The notes: generated by a model from the sequence alone, not told the origin. A stretch of DNA of 64,000 nucleotides from an uncultured Spirochaetaceae bacterium (GCA_944388955.1 CALXKJ010000008.1:1-64000), one strand, 5' to 3'. Shown: positions 1-7,531, numbered from the stretch's first letter. Translations and numbers: made by a program.

Positions 1-73
1 TAAAACGAGCGGTAAAACGAGCGGTAAAACGAGCGGTAAAACGAGCGGTAAAACGAGCGGTAAAACGAGCGGT
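1..73 (+). repeat. 12-bp tandem repeat array (coding, KTSG)
   Basis: Six perfect head-to-tail copies of TAAAACGAGCGG fill positions 1-72 and the array is cut by the left edge of the window. Because 12 is a multiple of 3, the array stays open in the frame starting at base 2 and reads as repeated Lys-Thr-Ser-Gly. It runs directly into the helix-turn-helix coding sequence that ends at 295. Copy-number change would lengthen or shorten the protein without shifting frame. Confidence 0.95.
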
Positions 74-295
74 AAAAAACGTTTGACTACAAAGAATTAT
101 GCCTCACGTGAAGATAGATTCAGAATGATAATCGATTATCTTTCTGAAAATGGAGATTCTCAGACAAGTGACATTGCCAGAAGTATCGGACTCAGTCCGC
201 AGCGGACAAGAAATCTGCTGAATATTATGTGCTCTGAAAGGTTGATCACTTCGTATGGTACGGATAAGACAAAGCGGTACCATGTTGATAAATAG
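2..295 (+). CDS. C-terminal part of a KTSG-repeat winged-helix protein (5' end outside window)
   Basis: The frame is open from the first complete codon of the window to TAG at 293-295. It reads as six KTSG repeats, a basic KKR junction, then about 70 residues that look like a winged helix: helices around DRFRMIIDYLSENG, a recognition-type segment SDIARSIGLSPQRTRNLL, and a C-terminal wing. A TTG at 83 could start a 70-residue protein, but there is no ribosome-binding site and the upstream frame is open, so I read this as the tail of a longer protein. Short polar repeats followed by a C-terminal winged helix are typical of AlbA_2/Schlafen-type ATP-binding regulators; that family assignment is inference, since the catalytic part is not in the window. 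Confidence 0.6.
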   Translation, partial: KTSGKTSGKTSGKTSGKTSGKTSGKKRLTTKNYASREDRFRMIIDYLSENGDSQTSDIARSIGLSPQRTRNLLNIMCSERLITSYGTDKTKRYHVDK

Positions 296-326
296 TTGTA
301 ACTACTCAGCCGTCTACAAAGAATTG

Positions 327-775
327 TTAGACAAGTACTGCCTTAAGTAAGCCTTCAGCAGTGCCGGCATAGACAGCTTCAATCATTTCATCTTGGGCGA
401 TGCCGTTCTTTATGTCGGTATCCAAGATGAATAAGATGTTAGCAAACAGATTCGACAGTTCTGAAACATTTGGATTCGCTCTGGCGCACCTTGCTGCCCC
501 TGACAGATTGCTCAGCACGGTTGTTCGTGTAATCAATTTCAAAATCCTCAAGAAACACAAAGGCATAATCTTCAAAATCCTTCAGCCTGAGGAGCAAGGA
601 CCTCGTCTTACCCTGTGGAATCTTGCCAAGTCCAAGCAGTGATTTCCGTCTGGTGAGGGAACATCACAAGGCCTCTGGCTATCAGCAGCCGCCATCGTAA
701 CCTGAGGCATTCAAGCACTCCATCATCAAAGTAGCCCAGACCTGCTTCTATCGCGTCAAGCTTCAGCTTTCTCAT
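327..775 (-). pseudogene. Decayed IS66-family transposase (C-terminal remnant)
   Basis: No intact gene covers this stretch, but the minus strand gives IS66-like protein in successive frames. Positions from about 655 down to 439 encode a segment with KTRSLLLRLKDFEDY followed by DYTNNRAEQSVRG and a Lys-Val-Arg-Gln...Cys-Phe-Arg stretch. This matches the conserved IS66 (D/T)NN-x-AE-x-x-(L/V)R region near the transposase C-terminus. That frame stops at 439-441. The remaining tail (KNGIAQDEMIEAVYAG) continues in another frame to 327, and a short upstream piece (LLIARGLVMFP) lies in yet another. At least two frameshifts make it non-functional. The upstream boundary near 775 is uncertain because it meets a recombinase fragment on the other strand. 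Confidence 0.7.
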
Positions 776-780
776 TCCTT

Positions 781-930
781 CTGTTTTCCGGGGTAACGAT
801 TGCGAGTGTTGCCAGACGGTTAGGGCATGCAAGTATGACTACAACTCAGAAGACGTATCTACACATAATACAGGAATTGGAAAACAAAGATGTTGATCTG
901 ATTATGAGATCTATATCCTCCTTGTGTTAA
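781..930 (+). pseudogene. C-terminal fragment of a tyrosine recombinase/phage-type integrase
   Basis: Reading from 781 to the TAA at 928-930 gives GVTIASVARRLGHASMTTTQ, then KTYLHIIQELENKD and a short tail. This is the classic C-terminal box of tyrosine recombinases: the LGH histidine and, about 11 residues on, the nucleophilic tyrosine in the TYLH context. The rest of the catalytic domain, including the first Arg box, is missing, and the upstream sequence turns into the IS66 remnant. It is therefore a broken relic of an integrated element. The frame stays open to 721 but shows no homology I recognise there. Confidence 0.7.
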
Positions 931-1052
931 GTTAAAATTCGCAGAATGGCTTTTATATTAATCCGAATTTACATTAATATTTTTGATTTAATATTATATA
1001 CTTTTTAATCCTTCTCTCATTCCAGCACGTGGGAAATTATCATTTCATCTGA

Positions 1053-1070
1053 TATAATCCTCCCAGAGGT
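1053..1070 (+). promoter_or_regulatory. adk -10 box and ribosome-binding site
   Basis: A perfect TATAAT (1053-1058) is followed by AGAGGT (1065-1070) and ATG at 1078. With normal spacing, transcription would begin at about 1065, so the leader would be only about 13 nt and the Shine-Dalgarno would sit at its 5' end. No good -35 hexamer is visible 16-18 bp upstream. The AT-rich stretch 931-1050 offers other possible promoters, so the assignment is tentative. Confidence 0.5.
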
Positions 1071-1077
1071 AAAGATT

Positions 1078-1707
1078 ATGAATATTGTTCTTCTTGGCCC
1101 TCCGGGAGCGGGAAAGGGTACTGTAGCAGCTCTTCTGAAAGGAGCTCTTGAGGTTCCTCATATCTCTACAGGAGATATCTTCAGAGAGAATATAAAGAAC
1201 GGCACTGAACTCGGAAAACGTGTTCAGGGAATCATGGCATCCGGTGGTCTTGTTCCAGATGAAATCACAATCGAGATGGTTAAGGACAGACTGTCAAAGG
1301 ATGATACGGCATCGGGCTATATACTTGATGGCTTTCCACGCACTATAGGGCAGGCTGAAGCTCTGTCTGGTATTGATGATATCGATGCTGTGCTTAATTT
1401 CGTCCTTGATGAGGAAGAGATCGTAAGACGTCTTTCCGGAAGAAGACTTTGCAAGTCCACAGGCAGAATCTATCACATTGTTTCCAATCCGCCTAAGGTT
1501 GAAGGAATCGATGATGAGACAGGTGAGCCTCTTATCCAGCGCGATGATGACAAACCAGAGGCGATAAGACACCGTCTTGAAGTTTACAAGAAGGATACCG
1601 AGCCTCTTATCGTTTATTATCGTGAGAAAGGCAATCTTGTGGACATCGATGCATCCCCATCTCCGGAGGATGTTCTTAAGTCGATTCTTTCTGCACTGAA
1701 GAAATAA
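1078..1707 (+). CDS. adk: Adenylate kinase
   Basis: Cytoplasmic nucleotide kinase that catalyses ATP + AMP to 2 ADP. The 209-residue length is normal for long-type bacterial enzymes with a LID domain. Visible landmarks are the P-loop GPPGAGKGT (residues 7-15), the AMP-binding segment ISTGDIFRE, DGFPRT at about residue 85 and the LID beginning GRRLCKSTGRIYH. The LID has a single Cys, so it is not the zinc-binding four-Cys version. The start is supported by AGAGGT seven bases upstream. A 12-bp-stem hairpin just after the stop may end the transcript before the downstream glucanase gene. The assignment is secure. Confidence 0.97.
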   Translation: MNIVLLGPPGAGKGTVAALLKGALEVPHISTGDIFRENIKNGTELGKRVQGIMASGGLVPDEITIEMVKDRLSKDDTASGYILDGFPRTIGQAEALSGIDDIDAVLNFVLDEEEIVRRLSGRRLCKSTGRIYHIVSNPPKVEGIDDETGEPLIQRDDDKPEAIRHRLEVYKKDTEPLIVYYREKGNLVDIDASPSPEDVLKSILSALKK

Positions 1708-1719
1708 AAGTATCCAGTT

Positions 1720-1757
1720 ATGCCTTATAGGGTGTATTATCCTATAGGGCATATTTT
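1720..1757 (+). promoter_or_regulatory. 12-bp-stem hairpin overlapping the GH13 ribosome-binding site
   Basis: ATGCCTTATAGG (1720-1731) pairs with CCTATAGGGCAT (1741-1752) with one G-T wobble and a 9-nt loop, followed by ATTTT and then the ATG at 1758. It could be the adk terminator. The only Shine-Dalgarno-like bases for the next gene (AGGG, 1746-1749) lie inside the 3' arm, so the same hairpin could also block translation initiation. The loop contains TATTAT, a possible -10. Confidence 0.6.
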
Positions 1758-3626
1758 ATGAGCATTGAAGTATATTCATCTGTATCCGCAGATTTTGTTT
1801 CGCCTCTTTTCCCTAAGAAAGGCGATGAGATAAGGATTTCAATCATATTTTCCAGGAAGCCTGATTCCGTGCTTCTCTTCTCCGATTGCGATAGCGGCAC
1901 TTTAAGTTCATCAGTGATGAAGTGGAAGGGCACATACAATGGAGCTTTTATCTATGAGTCTTCATGCATGATGACTTCATCAGATGATATCTTCCACTAT
2001 TACTTCGCATTCATCCATCAGGGAAAGAGCTGGTATTACGGAAAAAGCGGTATGACACGTTTTGTGCCATCTCTTAATGACAGGTTCTCGTTGATCCCAT
2101 CGCTTGAGGCGCCAGAATGGGTTGAAGGAGCTGTGTGCTATCAGATATTCCCAGATAGATTCTACTCCGGTGATCCATCTGTTGGCGCAAGAGAAGGTGA
2201 GTATGAGTTTGACGGTGGCCGTGTTACAACCCCGTCATTTGATAGCATTCCCCGTCCATTCTCCGAATCCCGCTGCCTTGATTTCTACAATGGCGACCTG
2301 AAGGGCATTGAGGAGAAGCTTCCATATCTGAAATCACTTGGCGTCAATGTTATTTACCTTAACCCGATAAATGCCTCTAGGACTGTCCATCGCTATGATG
2401 CTGTTGATTTCTTCCATGTCGATGAAAAGCTCGGTGGTGATGAAGCCTTCAGAAGCCTCATGGAAAAAGCACATGAATGCGGTATACGTGTCATTGTGGA
2501 TATCTCAATCAACCATACAGGTACAGAGGCTGAGTGGTTCAGGAAAGCAGTTGAGGATCCTTCTTCTGCCGAGCATGGATTCTATTCCTTTGATGAGAAT
2601 GGCAATCCACGCTTCTGGCAAGGCGTGAAGACTCTTGCCCAGCTCAATTACACATCAGATATTTTAAGAGATCGTGTTTACAGAGCACCAGATTCAGCTA
2701 TGCAGAAATTCCTTCGTCCCCCGTTTATGCAGGATGGGTGGCGGCTTGATGTGGCGCCGGAGGTTGGGCGCTATGGCTCCGTGCAGCTTACAAAGGAAGT
2801 ATGGAGGGAAGTGCGTAAAGCGCTGAAGAACGTGAAAAAGGATCTATATCTAGTCGGCGAGGACTGGGACGATTCTGCTGAGTATCTTCAGGGCGATATG
2901 TGGGATGGAGTCATGAATTATTACGGAGTATCCCGTCCTGTAAGGTCATGGATGGGTGAAAGGGATAGATTCCTCTCCGCAGGCTGGGGACATGACCCGG
3001 ATCATGAAGAAGCCTTCAGCGGCTATGATATGGCAAACGCGCTATCAAGCGCTCTTCGCTCTATTCCTGACCAGAGCGTTTATTTCCAGATGAATCTCTT
3101 CGATAGCCATGACACCCCGCGTCTTCATAACAATAAGGCTATCTTCAGGAAAAAAGTCTATATAGGCTGTATCATAACTGAATTCATGCTTCCTGGAATG
3201 CCTAGTATTTATTATGGCGATGAGAATCTGCTTGATGGTGAAATGGGCTCTGTGGAAGCTGCAAGATATCCAATGTGCTGGGATGAGGATAAGTGGGATA
3301 AGGATATACATGAGGTTTATGTGAGGATGGGGAAAATCAGGGCTCTTCCATTCTTTGCTTATTCATCATTCATTCTCAAGGCTGTTGATAACGATTGTTA
3401 CATGCTTGCCCGCTTTGTCCGCGATAAAGCGGTGGTCGTTGTTATCAACAGGCTGCCAAGAGAAAGAAGAGTGTCCCTCGATCTTTTTGCTTTGCCTAGC
3501 GAGGAAGTTTCTGTTCTTTATGGTAATGGCAATGCTTCAATAGAGAATGGTTATCTTGAGGTTGATCTTCCAGGAGAGGAGAGCGTTGTTCTCTCCCTTT
3601 CAGGTGGTATGCTTCAGAGAAGCTGA
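1758..3626 (+). CDS. GH13 alpha-glucanase (neopullulanase/cyclomaltodextrinase-like)
   Basis: A 622-residue glycoside hydrolase family 13 enzyme expected to hydrolyse alpha-1,4 (and possibly alpha-1,6) links in maltodextrins. The first ~115 residues resemble the N-terminal beta domain of neopullulanases. The barrel starts at GAVCYQIFPDRFY. Catalytic residues are visible: nucleophile Asp331 in DGWRLDVA, acid/base Glu368 in LVGEDWD and the transition-state Asp452 in FDSHDTPR. Conserved region I (DISINHTG) and a C-terminal beta domain are also present. There is no signal peptide, so it should act in the cytoplasm on imported dextrins. No sugar transporter is adjacent. The exact substrate and subfamily cannot be fixed from sequence reading alone. 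Confidence 0.9.
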   Translation: MSIEVYSSVSADFVSPLFPKKGDEIRISIIFSRKPDSVLLFSDCDSGTLSSSVMKWKGTYNGAFIYESSCMMTSSDDIFHYYFAFIHQGKSWYYGKSGMTRFVPSLNDRFSLIPSLEAPEWVEGAVCYQIFPDRFYSGDPSVGAREGEYEFDGGRVTTPSFDSIPRPFSESRCLDFYNGDLKGIEEKLPYLKSLGVNVIYLNPINASRTVHRYDAVDFFHVDEKLGGDEAFRSLMEKAHECGIRVIVDISINHTGTEAEWFRKAVEDPSSAEHGFYSFDENGNPRFWQGVKTLAQLNYTSDILRDRVYRAPDSAMQKFLRPPFMQDGWRLDVAPEVGRYGSVQLTKEVWREVRKALKNVKKDLYLVGEDWDDSAEYLQGDMWDGVMNYYGVSRPVRSWMGERDRFLSAGWGHDPDHEEAFSGYDMANALSSALRSIPDQSVYFQMNLFDSHDTPRLHNNKAIFRKKVYIGCIITEFMLPGMPSIYYGDENLLDGEMGSVEAARYPMCWDEDKWDKDIHEVYVRMGKIRALPFFAYSSFILKAVDNDCYMLARFVRDKAVVVVINRLPRERRVSLDLFALPSEEVSVLYGNGNASIENGYLEVDLPGEESVVLSLSGGMLQRS

Positions 3627-3657
3627 CGAAAGATTCAGTATGCAATAGGCACACAGC

Positions 3658-4164
3658 TTATTGCATGCTGTGTACTATCCTGTAATCCTTCTCGTATGAA
3701 TCCAGAACCTCCCACAGCTCCAGATTCAGGGCCTGACACATCTGTATAAGCGTCGACGTGCAGATTGTCGTGGATTTTGAAGTGAACTTGGTTGTTACGG
3801 CAGTGCTGTCTATCCCCATTCTCTTTCTCAGTTCAGCTCTGCAATTATAGCTTCCTGTCTTGTTTCTCCAGACATCAACCATGGTATCGAGCACTTCGCG
3901 CCTTGAGTAGCGGACATCGGCGAAATCCGGATCATTGATTTCCATCGTCTGCATGAGGTCATCGCCGGAGGCTATTACCTTGAAGAATTTCGACATTGGC
4001 ACCTTGATTTCCCTGAGAATCATTTCCAGTGTCTCAAGTGTAGTCTGCCATTCATCCTTGCCTGCGACCATCGAGACATAGCTCGATGACAAAGGCCATT
4101 TCAGGCCTTTGATATCAAAGATAATCATCAGTGTGAATAGTGAGCATGGCTTCAAATTCTTCAT
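3658..4164 (-). CDS. Hypothetical protein, possible C-terminal helix-turn-helix
   Basis: Unrecognised 168-residue protein. An in-frame ATG at 4209 would give 183 residues, but a strong AGGGAGG (complement of 4172-4178) lies seven bases before the ATG at 4164, so I chose that start. The N-terminal third is hydrophobic/mixed. The C-terminal half, roughly residues 115-160, reads like an XRE-style helical DNA-binding unit: AELRKRMGIDSTAVTTKF, then TSTLIQMCQALNLELWEVL. If so, it may bind the CAACAA-N6-TTGTTG inverted repeat upstream of its own start. The gene ends within a small hairpin (3640-3666) shared with the converging glucanase gene. Confidence 0.6.
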   Translation of the reverse strand: MKNLKPCSLFTLMIIFDIKGLKWPLSSSYVSMVAGKDEWQTTLETLEMILREIKVPMSKFFKVIASGDDLMQTMEINDPDFADVRYSRREVLDTMVDVWRNKTGSYNCRAELRKRMGIDSTAVTTKFTSKSTTICTSTLIQMCQALNLELWEVLDSYEKDYRIVHSMQ

Positions 4165-4216
4165 TGCTATACCTCCCTTTTTGAAACCTTTTTTGTTCTG
4201 CAATTCCATTCTAATC

Positions 4217-4234
4217 CAACAAAGTGCATTGTTG
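4217..4234. promoter_or_regulatory. Inverted repeat CAACAA-N6-TTGTTG, candidate operator
   Basis: A perfect 6-bp inverted repeat with a 6-nt centre lies 53 bp upstream of the start of the possible helix-turn-helix gene (start 4164). No clear -35/-10 pair accompanies it. The operator role is inferred from position and symmetry only. Confidence 0.35.
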
Positions 4235-4469
4235 AATCAAAATGACCTCAGAATACTTAAAATCAGATGAAAAATACTCAGTTTGTCTTCTTCTTTTTAT
4301 GAGGTATAGAAGAGGAAAGATATATGGCAGGATAGAATGATTCTACTGAATAATCCTTGATTTCAATCTGATTATCATCTTTCTGATAAGCGTGGGGGAG
4401 ATATATTCTTCTATATTACTTGATAGCTCCCTTATAGTTTTGACGGCATTCACCATGGCTACGAAGATC
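4235..4469 (-). other. Gene-free interval with possible degraded coding sequence
   Basis: No intact gene is visible. On the minus strand a 37-codon frame starts with ATG at about 4457 (reading VNAVKTIRELSSNIEEYIS). A second open frame without a start ends at the TGA near 4280 (ending SSSIPHKKKKTN). Together they could be one frameshifted remnant, but I recognise no family and would not call a gene. Confidence 0.3.
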
Positions 4470-4497
4470 AAAAAAGGGACCGGAAGCATCCAGTCCC
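4470..4497 (-). terminator. Rho-independent terminator of the DMT transporter gene
   Basis: On the minus strand GGGACTGG pairs with CCGGTCCC (8 bp, one G-T wobble, 6-nt loop) and is followed by six T residues (complement of 4470-4475). It lies 21 bp after the stop of the transporter gene. Confidence 0.9.
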
Positions 4498-4518
4498 ATG
4501 CAATGACGCGTTTGTGGA

Positions 4519-5457
4519 TCAGTCTTTGCTGTATTTTCTATTGACGATATAGATACCGCCGCAGACCAGTATAAGCGCTAGGAGCTTATTCAGCTGCAGC
4601 GCCTGCTCAACTTCACCAAGGAAAATCGCTGAGAGGAGCACACCGAAAAGCGGTGTCATGAAGTTGAAGATAGAGACACGGCTTACAGGATTGTATTTCA
4701 TGAGGATTCCCCATAACGTGTACGCTACAGCAGAAATCATAGCCATATAGAGAAGAAGGATGTATGCTGAGAACTTCGGGACAAGCGCGATTCTTCCACC
4801 AAGCGCGAAGCCGACGATGATCATCACGAGTCCGCCCAATATGAACTGATAACCGCTTAGCATAACGACGTTGAAACGTACTGAGTATTTTTTGACGAGG
4901 ATTCCTGATACAGCAAGTGATACAGCAGACATAAGCACGAGGAATTCTCCGTTGAGAGCGAAATGGAATGATGTACCGCCTTTCAGTGTCAGATTCATTA
5001 CGACGACTCCCATCAGTCCCATGACGCATCCGATGATTTTCGGCGCTGTAAGCTTCTCGTATCTGAAAAGAAGGCTTGCAAGGAGTATGGAGAAGAAACC
5101 TGAAGTGCCAGAGAGGATTGTCCCTGTCACGCCGCTTGTATGGGCAAGTCCCACATAGAAGCAGAAGTACTGGAGCATGGTCTGCGCAAGCGAAAGCTTC
5201 AGGATTGAAGGAAATGCGCCTTTCTCCGGCTTGATGAAATGACCAGCCATTATTGACTGGAAAAGGATAATGAGAATACCGGCAAGAAAAAATCTTATTC
5301 CAGCGAATAGAATTATAGAGAGCGTGTCTGTGTTATCGATACCGAATATCTGATAACCCACCTTGATTGCGGGAGTTGCACTTCCCCAGAGGAAGCAGCA
5401 GACCATAGCAAGAAAGAATACCACAGAAAGATCGGTGATACTTGCTTTTCTGTTCAT
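4519..5457 (-). CDS. EamA/DMT-family transporter
   Basis: A 312-residue inner-membrane protein with about ten hydrophobic segments arranged as two repeated five-helix halves, the layout of EamA (drug/metabolite transporter) permeases. Typical signatures are the first-helix motif FLWGSATPAIKVGYQ, AGIRFFLAGILI in helix 2 and a second half beginning near GEFLVLMSAVSLAVSGILVKK. The substrate cannot be inferred. The start is supported by AGGTGG six bases upstream. A terminated tRNA-Val gene lies just upstream on the same strand and a strong terminator follows the stop, so this is probably a single-gene unit. A second, different DMT protein is encoded at 14439-15314. Confidence 0.88.
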   Translation of the reverse strand: MNRKASITDLSVVFFLAMVCCFLWGSATPAIKVGYQIFGIDNTDTLSIILFAGIRFFLAGILIILFQSIMAGHFIKPEKGAFPSILKLSLAQTMLQYFCFYVGLAHTSGVTGTILSGTSGFFSILLASLLFRYEKLTAPKIIGCVMGLMGVVVMNLTLKGGTSFHFALNGEFLVLMSAVSLAVSGILVKKYSVRFNVVMLSGYQFILGGLVMIIVGFALGGRIALVPKFSAYILLLYMAMISAVAYTLWGILMKYNPVSRVSIFNFMTPLFGVLLSAIFLGEVEQALQLNKLLALILVCGGIYIVNRKYSKD

Positions 5458-5473
5458 TGACTAACCACCTGAC

Positions 5474-5501
5474 AAAAATAATAGCCGGCACAAGACCGGC
5501 T
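5474..5501 (-). terminator. Terminator after tRNA-Val
   Basis: On the minus strand AGCCGG and CCGGCT pair around a 7-nt loop, then a T-rich run ending in TTTTT (complement of 5474-5482). It sits immediately after the tRNA and before the DMT transporter gene, so the transporter must use read-through or its own promoter. Confidence 0.8.
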
Positions 5502-5504
5502 TAA

Positions 5505-5576
5505 TGGAGGATACAAGGATTGAACTTGTGACATCTTGCTTGTAAGGCAAGCGCTCTCCCGCTGAGCTAATCCTCC
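5505..5576 (-). tRNA. tRNA-Val (anticodon TAC)
   Basis: A full cloverleaf can be folded on the minus strand: acceptor GGAGGAT/ATCCTCC with discriminator A, a D-arm with GCTC/GAGC, an anticodon stem CTTGC/GCAAG with loop CTTACAA (anticodon TAC, complement of 5542-5544), a 5-nt variable loop, and a T-arm ACAAG/CTTGT with loop TTCAATC. The 3' CCA is not encoded. Length is 72 nt. Confidence 0.95.
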
Positions 5577-5592
5577 GTAATCAACGCTGACG

Positions 5593-5621
5593 ATTATGCA
5601 TGTTTATCAATGTTGTGTAAA
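5593..5621 (-). promoter_or_regulatory. tRNA-Val promoter
   Basis: On the minus strand TTTACA (-35, complement of 5616-5621) is separated by exactly 17 bp from CATAAT (-10, complement of 5593-5598). Both match the sigma70 consensus at five of six positions. The expected start is about 10 nt before the tRNA. Confidence 0.8.
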
Positions 5622-5710
5622 GTACTTTGCTCATCTTCAGAGAAGATTTCATTCAGCCATGCATCTTCCGTATTATAAAGCTTTGGGGTAATCTCTGTAT
5701 GGAGGCTTCC

Positions 5711-6547
5711 ATGATTGATAGGTATATCATCTCATTCATGATTTATTCTTTCCTTGGCTATCTATCTGAAGTTACTTACTGCTCCATTCCCGCAAAGAGA
5801 TTTGTAAACAGAGGATTTCTATATGGACCGTATCTGCCAATATATGGTTTTGGCGGACTTATCGTTGTGATAATCCTCTCGCCGCTGCATGCTCACCCTA
5901 TAGCGGTTTTTGCGCTGGCAATGATCCTTACCTCAATTCTGGAGTATTTCACTTCATGGCTTCTTGAAAAGCTTTTCTCCATCAAACTCTGGGATTATTC
6001 GAGATATAAACTGAATATCAACGGGCGTGTCTGCCTTCTCAATTCGACGCTGTTCGGCATTATGGGAATTGTCCTGGAGTATATGGTAAATCCGTTTGTT
6101 TCACGTCTGATAGATAGGATTCCTCTTGATTTGCTCCATAGCGTTGCTCTTATTGCTGTCAGCATAATAAGCGTTGATACCGCCGTTTCTACACTGAAGA
6201 TGATTTCCTTCCGTGAGGGTCTCAAGCGCATAAGAGCTATGAGAAATGAGCTTGATGAGAAGATAAAGGCGATACATGGAGAAGGGAAAGCAGAGCTTGC
6301 GCTTGAGCTGAAGGCAAGAATGGAGGAGAACATCGAGCACTTCAGATCATATTTCCATGAGAAGTATAGCCATATCGTTAAAGCCAATCCGACACTCACA
6401 GCGAGGAATAATGAAATCAGGAATCAGCTTGCGCTATATAAGGAATGGATTGATGAGAGACGTAAGCTGAAGAGAAAATACAAAGAAGAGCTGAGCCACG
6501 TTGATTCCAGGCATATTGAGGAAATAAGGGAACACAAGCATGACTGA
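5711..6547 (+). CDS. Putative ABC-transporter type IV family membrane protein
   Basis: A 278-residue membrane protein. The first ~160 residues contain about five hydrophobic segments with the motif YSFLGYLSEVTYCSI...FVNRGFLYGPYLPIYGFGG, typical of the CmpB-like 'putative ABC-transporter type IV' family (PF06541). The last ~100 residues are charged and helical (KRIRAMRNELDEKIKAIHGE and following), a probable cytoplasmic coiled coil. The frame is open from 5627, but GGAGG (5701-5705) five bases before the ATG at 5711 fixes that start. It overlaps the YggS gene by 8 nt, starting a tightly packed group up to 8433. The molecular function of the family is not established. Confidence 0.8.
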   Translation: MIDRYIISFMIYSFLGYLSEVTYCSIPAKRFVNRGFLYGPYLPIYGFGGLIVVIILSPLHAHPIAVFALAMILTSILEYFTSWLLEKLFSIKLWDYSRYKLNINGRVCLLNSTLFGIMGIVLEYMVNPFVSRLIDRIPLDLLHSVALIAVSIISVDTAVSTLKMISFREGLKRIRAMRNELDEKIKAIHGEGKAELALELKARMEENIEHFRSYFHEKYSHIVKANPTLTARNNEIRNQLALYKEWIDERRKLKRKYKEELSHVDSRHIEEIREHKHD

Positions 6548-7208
6548 TTATAAAAGCGTTAATGAGAAAGTAGGTGGGCGTGCATCGATAGTTGCTGTCT
6601 CGAAATTCCATCCCTATGAGGCTGTTGTCGAGGCATATAACGAAGGCGCGATGATCTTCGGCGAGAACAGGGTTCAGGAGATGAGAGATAAATTCCCGCC
6701 GAAGAATGAACGTCCGGAAGGCATGAAAGTCTATCTCATAGGACAGCTTCAGCGCAATAAAGTCAGAAAGGCGCTTGAGTGGTGCGATAGAATCGAGAGC
6801 GTGGATTCAATCCCGCTTATCGATAAAATTGAAAAGGAATGCGAGGCGATGGATATTTTCATTGATATCCTTCTTGAATTCAATTCCTCCGGAGAGGAGC
6901 AGAAGTCTGGATTCAGGACAGAAGCAGAACTGCTATCAGGGGTGAAGCATATTCTCGAAGACTGTCCTCGTGTTATAATCAGAGGTGTGATGACTGTCGG
7001 TCCGCTTGGCCATGATGATGAGAAGAATAGGGAAGCTTTCCAGAAAACCGCTTCACTGTATGAACAGGTGCGGAAAGCTGTACCAAGTGCGGACACCCTT
7101 TCCATGGGGATGTCTGGTGATTGGGAGACAGCTCTTCTTTATGGCTCGACAGAAGTGCGTATCGGGACTGCCATATTCGGAGAAAGGGATTATCCAGCAA
7201 AACCATGA
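6540..7208 (+). CDS. YggS/PROSC-family pyridoxal-phosphate homeostasis protein
   Basis: A 222-residue PLP-binding protein of the YggS family, a fold-type III barrel that buffers pyridoxal 5'-phosphate and has no known catalytic reaction. The PLP-binding lysine is Lys22 in IVAVSKFHP. Other family signatures are FGENRVQEM, HLIGQLQ-like VYLIGQLQRNKV, and SMGMSGDWETAL near the C-terminus. In many bacteria it sits beside cell-division genes, which are not seen here. It overlaps the upstream membrane-protein gene by 8 nt and shares an ATGA with the next gene, indicating translational coupling. Confidence 0.93.
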   Translation: MTDYKSVNEKVGGRASIVAVSKFHPYEAVVEAYNEGAMIFGENRVQEMRDKFPPKNERPEGMKVYLIGQLQRNKVRKALEWCDRIESVDSIPLIDKIEKECEAMDIFIDILLEFNSSGEEQKSGFRTEAELLSGVKHILEDCPRVIIRGVMTVGPLGHDDEKNREAFQKTASLYEQVRKAVPSADTLSMGMSGDWETALLYGSTEVRIGTAIFGERDYPAKP

Positions 7209-7531
7209 AGAAGTTTACAGCGTTTCTACTGATTATCCTCATGATTGTCGCCCCGCTTTCCGCAGATAGGATAGAGTATGAATATGAGCCATACGAAGAG
7301 GATGAGTTTCCTATATGGTCTCATGAGCTGAGAAGGGCAGAGTCCATATTCTTTGGCTCGCTTGTCATTACTTTCCCTGTTGCGATGGGAGTGTACTCAC
7401 TTGCATCGTCACTTGGAATGCCAACTCCGTCACAGGCTTCCACGCAGGTTCTGCATCAGGCTCTGATAGCGGGAGGCCTGTCTCTTGTGATAGCCGGTAC
7501 TGACTGGATTCTGGGAAAGATATCGCAATGA
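7205..7531 (+). CDS. Hypothetical exported/membrane protein
   Basis: A 108-residue protein of unknown function. The N-terminus is a signal peptide or membrane anchor (MKKFTAFLLIILMIVAPLSA), followed by an acidic stretch, then two hydrophobic segments around FFGSLVITFPVAMGVYSLA and ALIAGGLSLVIAG. It probably lies in the cell envelope. The ATG at 7205 overlaps the stop of the YggS gene (ATGA), and the last bases overlap the start of the pseudouridine synthase gene. I recognise no family. Confidence 0.75.
   Translation: MKKFTAFLLIILMIVAPLSADRIEYEYEPYEEDEFPIWSHELRRAESIFFGSLVITFPVAMGVYSLASSLGMPTPSQASTQVLHQALIAGGLSLVIAGTDWILGKISQ

Noticed and set aside
1-73. CRISPR or non-coding satellite
   Set aside because: Units are contiguous without spacers and lie in frame with a downstream coding sequence.
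83-295. Stand-alone 70-residue DNA-binding protein starting at TTG 83
   Set aside because: No ribosome-binding site, and the same frame is open through the KTSG repeats to the window edge, so it is the end of a longer protein.
3640-3666. Terminator between the GH13 gene and the converging hypothetical gene
   Set aside because: ATGCAATA/TATTGCAT is a perfect 8-bp stem but has no T-run on either strand and low GC, so termination is not supported.
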